From JBBSHJ01 sp038253135 (GTDB taxonomy: Bacteria > Actinomycetota > Actinomycetes > Mycobacteriales > QHCD01): a DNA stretch of 16,176 bases. Where the stretch lies: NCBI GenBank assembly GCA_038253135.1, contig JBBSHJ010000073.1, positions 1-16,176 on the forward strand. Direction: 5' to 3'. The notes under the pieces were generated by a model. That model had not been told where the DNA came from. It saw only the letters and a program-made list of their open reading frames with translations, and ran no database searches. The stretch's first letter is position 1; each line of letters starts with the position of its first letter. Below, piece by piece: positions 8,783-16,042 of the stretch. Both the position numbers and the translations under genes were made by a program.

Positions 8783-8795
8783 TGCGCAATGCGCA
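8783..8795. promoter_or_regulatory. TGCGCA-A-TGCGCA palindrome between the VOC and ArsR genes
   Basis: Two TGCGCA hexamers, each a palindrome, flank a single A and form a 13-bp symmetric site. It overlaps the candidate -10 box of the regulator gene and lies 39 bp from the VOC start codon. Position and symmetry fit an ArsR-type dimer operator that could control both divergent genes. This is an inference. Confidence 0.45.
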
Positions 8796-8799
8796 TACT
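8794..8799 (+). promoter_or_regulatory. Possible -10 box of a leaderless regulator transcript
   Basis: CATACT lies 6 nt before ATG 8806, so transcription would begin on the start codon. This would explain why no Shine-Dalgarno sequence precedes the gene. The -35 match is poor. Confidence 0.35.
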
Positions 8800-8805
8800 A
8801 GCGTC

Positions 8806-9933
8806 ATGACCCGACCGATACCAGACCTCGCCGAGGCGCATCCGGCCCCGACGCTGCGCGTCCGACAGCCGTCGCTCGCGGTCACGATGCCGATGACGAT
8901 GCTGTTGGTCGATTACGCGTTGTCCTTCAAGGCGATGCCGACGCCGGAGCTGACCGCGCTCGCGGAGCAGTTGCCGTCAGACGTCGTGGACGCGAGCTGG
9001 CCGGTCCGGGCGTCGATGGCGCACGGCGCGGTGCTGCGGCCGCTGCTGCTGCATCAGCTGCCGGCCGATCATCCTGGCCATGACGACTGGCCGGCCCTCC
9101 GGTCATGGATCGCGGGATGGAGCGACGGGTTTGTGCATGGTGTGGTCGACTTCGGGGTCGACTCGGTGATGCACTACGAGGCGCCGCCGCGCGACCCCGA
9201 GCCGACGACCGCCGACATCATCGAGCTGCCCGGGCCGTCGGAGACCGCCCGGCGTGACGGTGCGGAGGTCCTGCGGTGGTGGGATGTGCCCGACCCCGAG
9301 GAGCGCGCCGGCGAGCTGCTGGACGCCCGCGGATTCAAGCGCAGTCTGCTGGCGCTACTCGACGAGATCTGGGAGCTGTGGCTGGCCCGGGTCGGGCCGG
9401 CCGAGCTCCCCCGGCTCAGGGCCACCGTCGCCGCGGCTCCGCCGCCGCCGCCGGGCATCGGGCCCGTCCAGTGGATCACCCTGGTCTCGGGCCTACGCCC
9501 TGACGACGAATACTCCCGGATCGCCGAACGGGCCAGCGACGTTGCCGTCGTACCGTCGCCAGGTCTCGGTCGCAGTCTGTCGGTCTTCTCCGAGACCACG
9601 ACCTATTTCGTCTACACACCGCAGTCCACAGGAAGCCAGCCCGACAGCGACCGGCCAGGGATCGCGATCGGCCGGCTCGCCGACCTGGCGACGGCCATGA
9701 CCGCGCTCGGCGAGCGCACCCGGCTCGCGATCGTGTTGCATCTGCTCGACCGCGGGCCGTTGTTGATGCAACAGATCGCCGACGCTCTTGACGTGCACCA
9801 GAGCACGATCTCCCGCCAGGTCAACGCGCTGCGCAAGGCGGGGATCGTCGGCGTTCAGAGCGATCGGCGCGTGAGCGTCGACCGAGCCGCGGTACGGCGT
9901 ACCTGCGAGACTCTGCTGGCGGCGCTCGATTAG
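8806..9933 (+). CDS. ArsR-type transcriptional regulator with long N-terminal domain
   Basis: This 375-residue protein has a DNA-binding domain at the C-terminal end, about residues 295-375: ALGERTRLAIVLHLLDRGPLLMQQIADALDVHQSTISRQVNALRKAGIVG. This is a winged helix of the ArsR type, with the recognition helix around HQSTISRQVNALRKAG. The roughly 290 residues before it lack a named motif I can see, but the layout resembles the DUF5937-type ArsR regulators of actinobacteria. ATG 8806 is preferred to the upstream in-frame GTG 8770 because the extra 12 residues would span the palindrome and -10 box. It is divergent from the VOC gene and probably controls itself and that gene. No cysteine metal-binding motif is seen. 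Ligand unknown. Confidence 0.85.
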   Translation: MTRPIPDLAEAHPAPTLRVRQPSLAVTMPMTMLLVDYALSFKAMPTPELTALAEQLPSDVVDASWPVRASMAHGAVLRPLLLHQLPADHPGHDDWPALRSWIAGWSDGFVHGVVDFGVDSVMHYEAPPRDPEPTTADIIELPGPSETARRDGAEVLRWWDVPDPEERAGELLDARGFKRSLLALLDEIWELWLARVGPAELPRLRATVAAAPPPPPGIGPVQWITLVSGLRPDDEYSRIAERASDVAVVPSPGLGRSLSVFSETTTYFVYTPQSTGSQPDSDRPGIAIGRLADLATAMTALGERTRLAIVLHLLDRGPLLMQQIADALDVHQSTISRQVNALRKAGIVGVQSDRRVSVDRAAVRRTCETLLAALD

Positions 9934-9936
9934 AGA

Positions 9937-9965
9937 CCGGTCGATGTCAACGGCGGTTCGACCGG
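9937..9965 (+). terminator. Hairpin terminator of the ArsR-type gene
   Basis: CCGGTCGA (9937-9944) pairs perfectly with TCGACCGG (9958-9965) around a 13-nt loop. It begins 3 nt after the stop codon of the regulator gene. No T-tract follows. Confidence 0.5.
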
Positions 9966-10184
9966 GTACGGCGGACGGCGACGTTGCGTGTCGTGTGTCC
10001 CCTCGCATAGACCGAGAAACCGGCGTCGAGAAACATGCTCAGCCGGCCACGCCCGTGCCGCGGGGCAAGCCGGCGATCGGATCGAGAGGTGTCAGAGAGT
10101 GGGGATGAGCAGGTAGCGTCTTTCCACGGCTGCTGGCCGAGCGCTCCAACACTCCCCCTGCTCCTCAGCGCAGCGAAATCGGCC

Positions 10185-10349
10185 CGCCTTCCTGCCCTCT
10201 TGAGCTCCGTCGGGGTGGCCGGCGGAGGGACGCACGACGCGATCATCGGCCTGGCCGCGCTCGAGCACGACTGCATCCTTGCCGCCCGCGATGCGCGGGC
10301 CAAGGCGACATACGATCTGATCGGCGTCCGCGTTGAGATCGCCGGCTAA
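10185..10349 (+). pseudogene. Remnant of a PIN-domain (VapC-like) toxin, C-terminal end
   Basis: The translated frame LPALLSSVGVAGGGTHDAII continues as GLAALEHDCILAARDARAK and ends in VRVEIAG at a stop at 10349. This matches the C-terminal third of VapC-type ribonucleases, where GG-T-x-DA-I and the later (T/A)RD carry active-site acids. The N-terminal half, with its first acidic residue, and any VapB antitoxin could not be found in any frame upstream, so this is a broken copy. The open frame extends back to an ATG at 10035, but that part does not look like a PIN domain. The rest of the 9966-10431 gap shows nothing I can name. Confidence 0.6.
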
Positions 10350-10431
10350 AGGACCGCATGCTGCTCGGGGCGGGGCGGAGTTGGCCACACTGGACGGACC
10401 GGCACGATTCCACGTATCCAAGGGGGCGCTC

Positions 10432-11199
10432 ATGGCACGGATCGCGATCCTGCATCCGGGCGAGATGGGCGCCGCGATCGGCGCGGACCTGCGCGAGCTC
10501 GGGCACGAGGTCCGCTGGCTGCCGGCGGGACGGGGCGCGGGCACAAGGCGGCGGGCCGACGCGGCCCGGCTGGCCGCGGCGAGCGACCTCGTCGGCTGCG
10601 ACGTGGTCATCTCGATCTGCCCGCCGGCGGCGGCCGTAGAGACGGCGCGCCGGATCGGCGAGTACGACGGCCTCTATGTCGACGCGAACGCGGTCAGCCC
10701 GGCGACGGTACTACGGATCTCCGGGCTCGTGGCCGAGCGGGGCGCGACGTACGTCGACGGCTCGGTGATCGGAGCGCCGCCGTCGCGCGCTGGTGCGACG
10801 CGCCTCTACCTGTCCGGCGCCAACGCCGCGGACGTCGCGAGCCTGTTCGCGGGTGGCCGGACCGAAGCACGCATCCTCGACGGGGACTACGCCGCGTCGG
10901 CGCTGAAGATGACCTACGCCGCGTGGACCAAGATCAGCTCGGCGCTGCTGCTCGCCACCGCGGAAACCGCGCACGAACTCGGAGTCGACGAGGCGTTGCG
11001 TACCGAGTGGGCGCAGTCGTTGCCGGAGCTGGCCGACCGGCTGCACCGCGCCCGGACGTCGGCGATCGCCAAGGGCTGGCGGTGGAGCGATGAGATGACC
11101 GAGATCGCCCGTACCTTCTCCGATGCCGGGCTGCCCGGGGAGTTCGGTACCGCGGCGGCGAAGCTGTTCGCCCGCCAGCCCCGGCCGAGCGATCGGTAG
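10432..11199 (+). CDS. NAD(P)-binding 6-phosphogluconate dehydrogenase-like oxidoreductase (DUF1932 type)
   Basis: This 255-residue protein has an N-terminal Rossmann fold beginning RIAILHPGEMGAAIG, where HPGEMG replaces the usual GLGxMG, then VVISICPP near 58-65 and DANAVSP near 84-90. The C-terminal helical part carries DYAASALKMTYAAWTKISSALLLA (152-175), which matches the DUF1932 domain of the beta-hydroxyacid dehydrogenase superfamily. Lys159 or Lys167 is the likely catalytic lysine. It probably oxidises a small hydroxyacid or reduces an imine; the substrate is unknown. ATG 10432 has AGGGGG about 6 nt upstream, so the longer frame from 10333 is rejected. It points towards clpX, with only 6 bp between the two stop codons, and stands alone on the plus strand. 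Confidence 0.85.
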   Translation: MARIAILHPGEMGAAIGADLRELGHEVRWLPAGRGAGTRRRADAARLAAASDLVGCDVVISICPPAAAVETARRIGEYDGLYVDANAVSPATVLRISGLVAERGATYVDGSVIGAPPSRAGATRLYLSGANAADVASLFAGGRTEARILDGDYAASALKMTYAAWTKISSALLLATAETAHELGVDEALRTEWAQSLPELADRLHRARTSAIAKGWRWSDEMTEIARTFSDAGLPGEFGTAAAKLFARQPRPSDR

Positions 11200-11204
11200 G
11201 CCGG
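11181..11204. terminator. Possible bidirectional hairpin between the oxidoreductase gene and clpX
   Basis: CCGGCC (11181-11186) pairs with GGCCGG (11199-11204) around a 12-nt loop. It covers the stop codon of the oxidoreductase gene and abuts the clpX stop. Being symmetric it could serve both convergent genes. No T-tract is seen on either side. Confidence 0.35.
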
Positions 11205-11205
11205 C

Positions 11206-12474
11206 TCAAGCGGACTTGTCGCGGCGCTCTCGCTTGGGCGGCGTGCGCCGCACGATCGTCGGACTGACGTGCTTCTCGACGACCTCTTTGGTGACGACGA
11301 CGCGCTCGACGTCATCACGGCTCGGGACCTCGTACATCATCGACATCAAGACCTCCTCCATCACAGCGCGCAGCGCTCGCGCGCCGGTGCCGCGGAGGAT
11401 GGCCTGGTCCGCGATCGCTTCGAGGGCGTCGTCGGCGAACTCGAGCTCGACGCCGTCGAGCTCGAAGAGCTTGTGATACTGCTTCACGTAAGCATTGCGC
11501 GGCTCGGTCAGGATGCGGATCAGCGCGCCGCGATCGAGCGCAGCGACCGTGGTGATGACCGGGAGCCGCCCGACGAACTCGGGAATCATGCCGAATTTCA
11601 GCAGGTCGTCGGGCATGACCTCGCCGAAGATGTCGTCCGCCAGGTCGCGCTTGCTGCGGATGGTTGCGCCGAAGCCGATGCCGCTTGAGCCGATCCTGGT
11701 CTCGATGACCTTCTCCAGGCCGGAGAAGGCACCGCCGACGATGAACAGCACGTTGGTCGTGTCGATCTGGATGAATTCCTGGTGCGGGTGCTTGCGGCCG
11801 CCCTGCGGGGGCACGGAAGCGGTGGTGCCCTCCAGGATCTTCAACAGGGCCTGCTGCACACCCTCGCCCGAGACATCCCGCGTGATGGACGGGTTCTCGG
11901 CCTTGCGGGCGATCTTGTCGACCTCGTCGATGTAGATGATCCCGGTCTCAGCGCGCTTGACGTCGTAATCCGCGGCCTGGATGAGCTTGAGCAGGATGTT
12001 CTCGACGTCCTCACCGACGTAGCCGGCCTCGGTCAAGGCGGTCGCGTCGGCAATCGCAAACGGGACGTTAAGCATGCGGGCCAGCGTCTGCGCGAGGTGC
12101 GTCTTGCCGGACCCGGTCGGCCCGATCAGCAGGATGTTGGACTTGGCGAGCTCGACGTCACTGCCGGACCGCTCGGCGCCGGACCGCACCCGCTTGTAGT
12201 GGTTGTAGACCGCGACGGCCAGCGCCTTCTTCGCCGGATCCTGGCCGACGACGTACTCACCGAGGAAGTCGAAGATCTCGGTCGGGCGGGGCAGCTCGTC
12301 GAACCGGAGCTCGGTGGTCTCGCTGAGCTCCTCCTCGATGATCTCGTTGCACAGGTCGATGCACTCGTCGCAGACGTAGACGCCAGGGCCCGCGATGAGC
12401 TTCTTGACCTGCTTCTGGCTCTTGTTGCAGAACGAGCATTTAAGCAGGTCACCGCCATCACCGATACGCGCCAC
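11206..12474 (-). CDS. clpX: ATP-dependent unfoldase ClpX
   Basis: ClpX is a hexameric AAA+ unfoldase that recognises substrates and feeds them into the ClpP1P2 protease. The 422-residue protein has all the expected parts: zinc-binding Cys13-Cys16 and Cys35-Cys38, Walker A GPTGSGKT 118-125, pore loop GYVG 151-154, Walker B IIYIDEVDK 179-187, RKH loop 227-229, ClpP-docking IGF loop 266-268, and the GTGARALRA sensor-2 motif near the C-terminal end. The length is normal for the family. GTG 12474 is chosen because GGAGAGG lies about 5 nt upstream and the zinc domain then begins at the usual place; the frame runs on to 12558 without support. It follows clpP2 after 192 bp, so it may have its own promoter as well as read-through. 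Confidence 0.98.
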   Translation of the reverse strand: MARIGDGGDLLKCSFCNKSQKQVKKLIAGPGVYVCDECIDLCNEIIEEELSETTELRFDELPRPTEIFDFLGEYVVGQDPAKKALAVAVYNHYKRVRSGAERSGSDVELAKSNILLIGPTGSGKTHLAQTLARMLNVPFAIADATALTEAGYVGEDVENILLKLIQAADYDVKRAETGIIYIDEVDKIARKAENPSITRDVSGEGVQQALLKILEGTTASVPPQGGRKHPHQEFIQIDTTNVLFIVGGAFSGLEKVIETRIGSSGIGFGATIRSKRDLADDIFGEVMPDDLLKFGMIPEFVGRLPVITTVAALDRGALIRILTEPRNAYVKQYHKLFELDGVELEFADDALEAIADQAILRGTGARALRAVMEEVLMSMMYEVPSRDDVERVVVTKEVVEKHVSPTIVRRTPPKRERRDKSA

Positions 12475-12600
12475 AGGATCCTCTCCTCGAGTGCCGGCTC
12501 GCCGGCCCCGATGCCCGCCGGAGCGGTCGGCCGGGTGCGACCACCTGTGGGGCCCCACGGGCTGACGGTACCTTGTCTTGGCGACCCCGCGCCCGAATTA

Positions 12601-12648
12601 GGCCGTCGCGCCGCCCGAGTCTTGCCGGGCCACGCGGGTACGACGGCC
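12601..12648 (-). terminator. Long-loop inverted repeat between clpP2 and clpX
   Basis: GGCCGTCG (12601-12608) and CGACGGCC (12641-12648) form a perfect 8-bp inverted repeat 32 nt apart, 19 nt past the clpP2 stop. It could attenuate read-through from clpP2 into clpX or be chance in GC-rich DNA. The remaining 12475-12600 region must hold any clpX promoter, but none is clear. Confidence 0.25.
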
Positions 12649-12666
12649 GGTTCAGGACTGGGTCCA

Positions 12667-13314
12667 CTAGCTGCCCGCGTTGGCCTTGCGAGTGAGCACG
12701 ACGGTGTCGATAATCCCGTAGTCCAGCGCCTCTGCGGCCGTCATGATCTTGTCCCGCTCGACGTCCTCGTGGATGCGCTCGATCGTCTGCCCGGTGTGGT
12801 TGGAGATGATCTGCTCCATCACGTCGCGCATCCGCAGGATCTCCTTGGCCTGGATGTCCAGGTCGGAGATCTGCATCGGGCCCTCGGTGCCGCCGGACGG
12901 CTGGTGGATCAGGATCCGCGAGCTCTCGGTGGCGGCCCGCTTGCCCTTGGTGCCGGCGGCGAGCAACACCGCGGCGGCCGAGGCGGCCTGCCCGATGCAG
13001 TAGGTCCGAATATCCGGCCGGACGTACTGCATCGTGTCGTAGATCGCCATCAACGCGGTGAACGAGCCACCCGGCGAGTTGATGTAGATGACGATGTCGC
13101 GATCGGGATCGGTGCTCTCCAGCGTGATCAGCTGCGCCATGACGTCGTTGGCGACGACGTCATCGATCGGGGCACCGAGGAAGATGATCCGCTCCTCGAA
13201 CAGCTTGGTGTAGGGGTCGGACTCCTTCATCCCGTAGCTGGTGCGTTCGACGAAACGGGGAAGGACGTAGCGCGCGGCCGGGTTCAGGCCCTGGCTCGAG
13301 GCGTCAGCAGGCAC
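12667..13314 (-). CDS. clpP2: ATP-dependent Clp protease proteolytic subunit ClpP2
   Basis: ClpP2 is one of two different rings that form the actinobacterial ClpP1P2 barrel, which degrades proteins unfolded by ClpX or ClpC. From GTG 13314 it is 215 residues, the usual ClpP2 length, with the catalytic triad Ser112 (GQAASAAAVL), His137 (ILIHQP) and Asp188 (ERDKIMTA). YINSPGGS marks the oxyanion region. The start PADASSQGLNPAARYVLPRFVE matches typical ClpP2 N termini, and AAAGGT lies 9 nt upstream. The frame is also open to ATG 13407, only 7 nt after the clpP1 stop, giving a 246-residue form with a basic, Pro-rich extension. ClpP proteins are processed at the N terminus, so both forms could mature alike. 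It is cotranscribed with clpP1. Confidence 0.96.
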   Translation of the reverse strand: MPADASSQGLNPAARYVLPRFVERTSYGMKESDPYTKLFEERIIFLGAPIDDVVANDVMAQLITLESTDPDRDIVIYINSPGGSFTALMAIYDTMQYVRPDIRTYCIGQAASAAAVLLAAGTKGKRAATESSRILIHQPSGGTEGPMQISDLDIQAKEILRMRDVMEQIISNHTGQTIERIHEDVERDKIMTAAEALDYGIIDTVVLTRKANAGS

Positions 13315-13414
13315 GATGGGCAGACCTTTCGAAGAGAGTGGGCCTACCGGCGACGGGAAGGGCGGCCGGTAGAGATTGCCGCCGGAACGGGACTCAAGGG
13401 GAAGCATCTCCGCC

Positions 13415-14098
13415 TCACTCAGCCGGAGCGACGCCGCCGGCGACCTGGCTGGCGCGGCTGACGATGTGATCGACGAATCCGTAGTCGAGCGCCTCCCGGG
13501 CCGTGAACCACCGGTCGCGATCGCCGTCGCGTTCGATCTCCGCCACGGGGCGCCCGGTGTGCTCGGCGATCAGCTCGGCCATCTCCCTCTTGGAGAGGTT
13601 CCACTGCTCGGCCTGGATCTTGATGTCCGACGCGGTCCCGTAAAGGCCGGCCGAACCCTGGTGCATGAGGATGCGCGCGTGCGGCAGCGCGTAACGCTTG
13701 CCACGGGTGCCGGCCGAGAGGAGGAACTGCCCCATCGACGCGGCCAGCCCGAGCGCCCACGTCGCAACGTCGCACTCGACGAGCTCCATGGTGTCGAAGA
13801 TCGCCATACCCGCGGTGACCGAACCGCCCGGCGAGTTGATGTAGAGGTTGATGTCGCGCGTCGGGTCCTCGGCGGCAAGCAGCAACAGCTGAGCGCAGAG
13901 CCGGTTGGCGATGTCGTCGTCGACCTGCGAGCCCAGGAACAGGATGCGGTCGCGCAACAAGCGTTCGTAGACCGAGTCGGCGAGGTTCATTCCGCTCTGC
14001 CCCGAACGCAGCTCCGGCGCACCGACCTGCACGGCAGGGGACGAGAGTCGCAGGGCTCCGGCGTCGGGCCGGGCCGACGGGCTGGCGGGATCGCTCAC
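13415..14098 (-). CDS. clpP1: ATP-dependent Clp protease proteolytic subunit ClpP1
   Basis: ClpP1 is the partner ring of ClpP2 in the mixed ClpP1P2 protease. The 227-residue protein carries the triad Ser121 (LGLAASMGQFLL), His146 (ARILMHQG) and Asp195 (GDRDRWFTA), and the conserved segment LTDSVYERLL-like NLADSVYERLLRDRILFLGS at 38-57. The first 36 residues are a low-complexity stretch longer than usual, probably removed as a propeptide. GTG 14098 is supported by AAGGAG 5 nt upstream. clpP2 follows after 100 bp, or 7 bp if its longer form is used. The gene lies 160 bp downstream of tig, with ClgR-like sites in that gap, so it likely has a regulated promoter of its own. Confidence 0.97.
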   Translation of the reverse strand: MSDPASPSARPDAGALRLSSPAVQVGAPELRSGQSGMNLADSVYERLLRDRILFLGSQVDDDIANRLCAQLLLLAAEDPTRDINLYINSPGGSVTAGMAIFDTMELVECDVATWALGLAASMGQFLLSAGTRGKRYALPHARILMHQGSAGLYGTASDIKIQAEQWNLSKREMAELIAEHTGRPVAEIERDGDRDRWFTAREALDYGFVDHIVSRASQVAGGVAPAE

Positions 14099-14135
14099 TA
14101 CTGCTCCTTATTCGATGCCAGGTTCGTAGCCGGGG

Positions 14136-14229
14136 GTTCGCTGGAGGTGGATTCGAGGCGCTCGTACGCCGACATTAACGTCTGCGGACGGGGCCCCACT
14201 CCCCGATCGAGCCGTGTTCGCTTTGGGCA
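14136..14229 (+). promoter_or_regulatory. Two ClgR-like sites upstream of clpP1
   Basis: The regulator ClgR controls clpP1P2 in actinobacteria through a site described as GTTCGC-N5-GCG. Here GTTCGC-TTTGG-GCA (14216-14229) and GTTCGC-TGGAG-GTG (14136-14149) each match all but one base. They lie 118 and 38 bp before the clpP1 start. The consensus is recalled, not searched, and binding is an inference. Confidence 0.4.
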
Positions 14230-14236
14230 CATCACG

Positions 14237-14250
14237 GCGCCGGACGGCGC
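14237..14250 (-). terminator. Weak hairpin after tig
   Basis: GCGCC (14237-14241) pairs with GGCGC (14246-14250) around a 4-nt loop, 8 nt past the tig stop codon. There is no T-tract and the stem is short, so partial read-through from tig into clpP1 is likely. Confidence 0.3.
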
Positions 14251-14258
14251 GCGGGAGC

Positions 14259-15770
14259 TCAGGGCTGCGGGGCGCCGGCCGGTGCGGTGTCGGCGTCCTC
14301 TCGTGCGGCGTCCCGACGGTCGGCGTCCTCGGCGTCGGCATCCGCCTCGGCCTCGCCGGCCACATTCGCGGCGTCGATCTCGGCGTCGGCCTCCGGGTCA
14401 CGGTCGACCGGGCCGAGGATCTCGGTCAAGTCGACTACCTTTCCGGACTCCTCGGTCACGGTGGCCTCCGCGAGCACGTAACGCATCGCCTTGTTCCGTC
14501 GTACCTCCGCGATCAGCGCGCCGAGGTTGCCGGCCTGCTGCACCCGCTGGGCCAGCTCCTGCGGCGGCAACCCGTAGCGCTGCGCCTCGGCGACCAGGTG
14601 CTCGGTGAGGTCGGCCTCGGAAACGGTCACCTCGACGTCGTCGGCGATGGTGTCGAGCACGAGCTGCGTGCGGACCGCCAGCTCGGCCTGCTCCCGCTGG
14701 GCGGATTCGAAGGTCTCGGTGTCCTCGCCCTGCATGGCGAGATACTCGTCCAGGTCCATGCCGGCGCCCTGCAACTGCCCCGCGAGCGACTCGCGCCGCC
14801 ACTGCAGCTCGTGATCGACGGCGCTCCGGGGGAGCGGCACGTCGCCCGCCTCGATCAACGCATCGAGCACCTTGTCCCGAGCCTGCGTGCCCTGCTGGGC
14901 GAGCCGCATCCGCGACAGCCGGCCGCGGACGTCGTCGCGGAGCTCGTCGAGCGTGTCGAACTCGCTCGCGGTCTGGGCGAAATCATCGTCCAACTCCGGC
15001 AGCTCGCGCTCCTTGACCGAGCGCACGGTGACCGTGACGTCCGCGTGCACACCGTCGGTGCCACCCAGCTCGGCATCGAAGTCTTCCGACTCCTCGACGC
15101 CGAGGCCGGTGATTGCCACGTCGAGACCGGGAACGAGGCTGTCCGAGCCGACCTCGTACGACGTCCCCTGGACCCGGAGCCCGTTGAGCATCATCTCGAC
15201 CTGCTCGTCGCGCTCCTCGTCCTCACCCGGCGTGTACTCCGGGTCGCCCGTGGCCTCGGCCGAGAGGTCGATCGAGACGAAGTCACCCGTGGCGGCCGGC
15301 CGCTCGATGCTCTTCAGCGTGCCGAAGCGCTCGCGCAGCGACGTCAGCTGCTCGTCAACGTCGCCGTCACTCACCGCGGCGTCATCGACTGTGACGGCGA
15401 TCGCCGAGAGCTCCGGGAGCGTGAGCTCCGGCCGGACGTCGACCTCGGCGGTAAATTCCAGCGTCGCGTGGTCCTCGATCTTCTGGACCTCGAAGTCGGG
15501 CTGGCCCATCACCTTGACGGTGTTCTCCTGCACGGCCCGCGAGTAGGCGTCCGGGACGGCCTGCTGCAGCGCCTCGGATAGGACCGCATCACGACCGACC
15601 TGGCGGTCGATGACCGGTGCCGGCGCCTTGCCGGGACGGAAACCCGGGACCTTGATCTGCTGGGCGATGCTCTTGTACGCCTTGGCGATACTCGGTCCGA
15701 GCTCGTCGAAGGGCACCTCGACGGCGAGCCGCACTCGCGTCGGGCTCAGGGTTTCGACGGTGCTCTTCAC
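14259..15770 (-). CDS. tig: Trigger factor, ribosome-bound chaperone and prolyl isomerase
   Basis: Trigger factor binds ribosomal protein L23 at the exit tunnel and shields nascent chains. The 503-residue protein has the ribosome-docking motif GFRPGKAP at 43-50, a prolyl-isomerase domain at about 155-250 (TGDFVSIDLS through VTVTVRSVKERELPELDDDF) and a helical C-terminal domain to about 455. The last 48 residues are a tail rich in Asp, Glu and Ala, longer than in many homologues. GTG 15770 is chosen because AAGGAG lies 8 nt upstream and KSTVETLSPTRVRL is the typical start; the open frame continuing to 16133 crosses the tRNA gene and cannot be real. It heads the tig-clpP1-clpP2-clpX row. A structured 92-nt leader precedes it. 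Confidence 0.98.
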   Translation of the reverse strand: MKSTVETLSPTRVRLAVEVPFDELGPSIAKAYKSIAQQIKVPGFRPGKAPAPVIDRQVGRDAVLSEALQQAVPDAYSRAVQENTVKVMGQPDFEVQKIEDHATLEFTAEVDVRPELTLPELSAIAVTVDDAAVSDGDVDEQLTSLRERFGTLKSIERPAATGDFVSIDLSAEATGDPEYTPGEDEERDEQVEMMLNGLRVQGTSYEVGSDSLVPGLDVAITGLGVEESEDFDAELGGTDGVHADVTVTVRSVKERELPELDDDFAQTASEFDTLDELRDDVRGRLSRMRLAQQGTQARDKVLDALIEAGDVPLPRSAVDHELQWRRESLAGQLQGAGMDLDEYLAMQGEDTETFESAQREQAELAVRTQLVLDTIADDVEVTVSEADLTEHLVAEAQRYGLPPQELAQRVQQAGNLGALIAEVRRNKAMRYVLAEATVTEESGKVVDLTEILGPVDRDPEADAEIDAANVAGEAEADADAEDADRRDAAREDADTAPAGAPQP

Positions 15771-15806
15771 TACGGGTTCTCCTTCGTGGATCGGTGCACG
15801 CGAGCA

Positions 15807-15849
15807 GCGTCGTACCCGAATTGAGGTCCGCGGGACGGCGGTACGACGC
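15807..15849 (-). promoter_or_regulatory. Structured leader or terminator hairpin between tRNA-Pro and tig
   Basis: GCGTCGTACC (15807-15816) pairs perfectly with GGTACGACGC (15840-15849). The 23-nt loop holds a second small hairpin, GTCC-GCG-GGAC (15826-15836). It lies downstream of the candidate tig -10 box and 36 nt before the start codon, so it is in the tig leader. It could also end transcripts coming from the tRNA gene. No T-tract follows. Confidence 0.5.
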
Positions 15850-15861
15850 CAAGTCCCGCAA

Positions 15862-15867
15862 AGTGTA
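15862..15867 (-). promoter_or_regulatory. Possible -10 box of the tig promoter
   Basis: On the minus strand TACACT matches a good actinobacterial -10 box and lies between tRNA-Pro and the tig leader hairpin. CGACAA, at the 3' end of the tRNA gene, sits 18 nt further upstream as a weak -35. Confidence 0.4.
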
Positions 15868-15888
15868 GGCGAGGGCACGGCACGGTTG

Positions 15889-15962
15889 TCGGGGTGGCGG
15901 GATTCGAACCCACGGCCCCTCGCTCCCAAAGCGAGTGCGCTACCAAGCTGCGCCACACCCCG
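15889..15962 (-). tRNA. tRNA-Pro (anticodon UGG)
   Basis: The 74-nt gene folds completely. The acceptor stem is CGGGGTG with CACCCCG and discriminator A. The D arm is GCGC-AGCTTGGTA-GCGC, the anticodon arm CTCGC-TTTGGGA-GCGAG with anticodon TGG (reads CCA), the variable loop GGGCC, and the T arm GTGGG-TTCGAAT-CCCGC. The CCA tail is not encoded. It lies on the same strand as tig, 118 bp upstream of it. Confidence 0.97.
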
Positions 15963-15970
15963 TCGGCGTG

Positions 15971-15976
15971 AGTGTA
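15971..15976 (-). promoter_or_regulatory. Possible -10 box of the tRNA-Pro promoter
   Basis: TACACT on the minus strand ends 8 nt before the first base of tRNA-Pro, so the transcript would begin almost at the mature 5' end. No strong -35 box is seen 17-18 nt upstream. Confidence 0.4.
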
Positions 15977-16042
15977 GTGGCCGATCGCCCCGCCCGGCGT
16001 GACCCACTCCCCACGATCGCCAGGTACGCTTGCGCAGCGCCG

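Noticed and set aside
9947..10303. Minus-strand frame of 118 codons opposite the toxin remnant
   Set aside because: No domain, Ser/Arg/Pro-rich shadow composition, and it opposes a recognisable PIN-domain fragment.
11782..14608. Overlapping plus-strand frames opposite clpX, clpP2, clpP1 and tig
   Set aside because: All are shadows of highly conserved minus-strand genes and have no ribosome site or domain.
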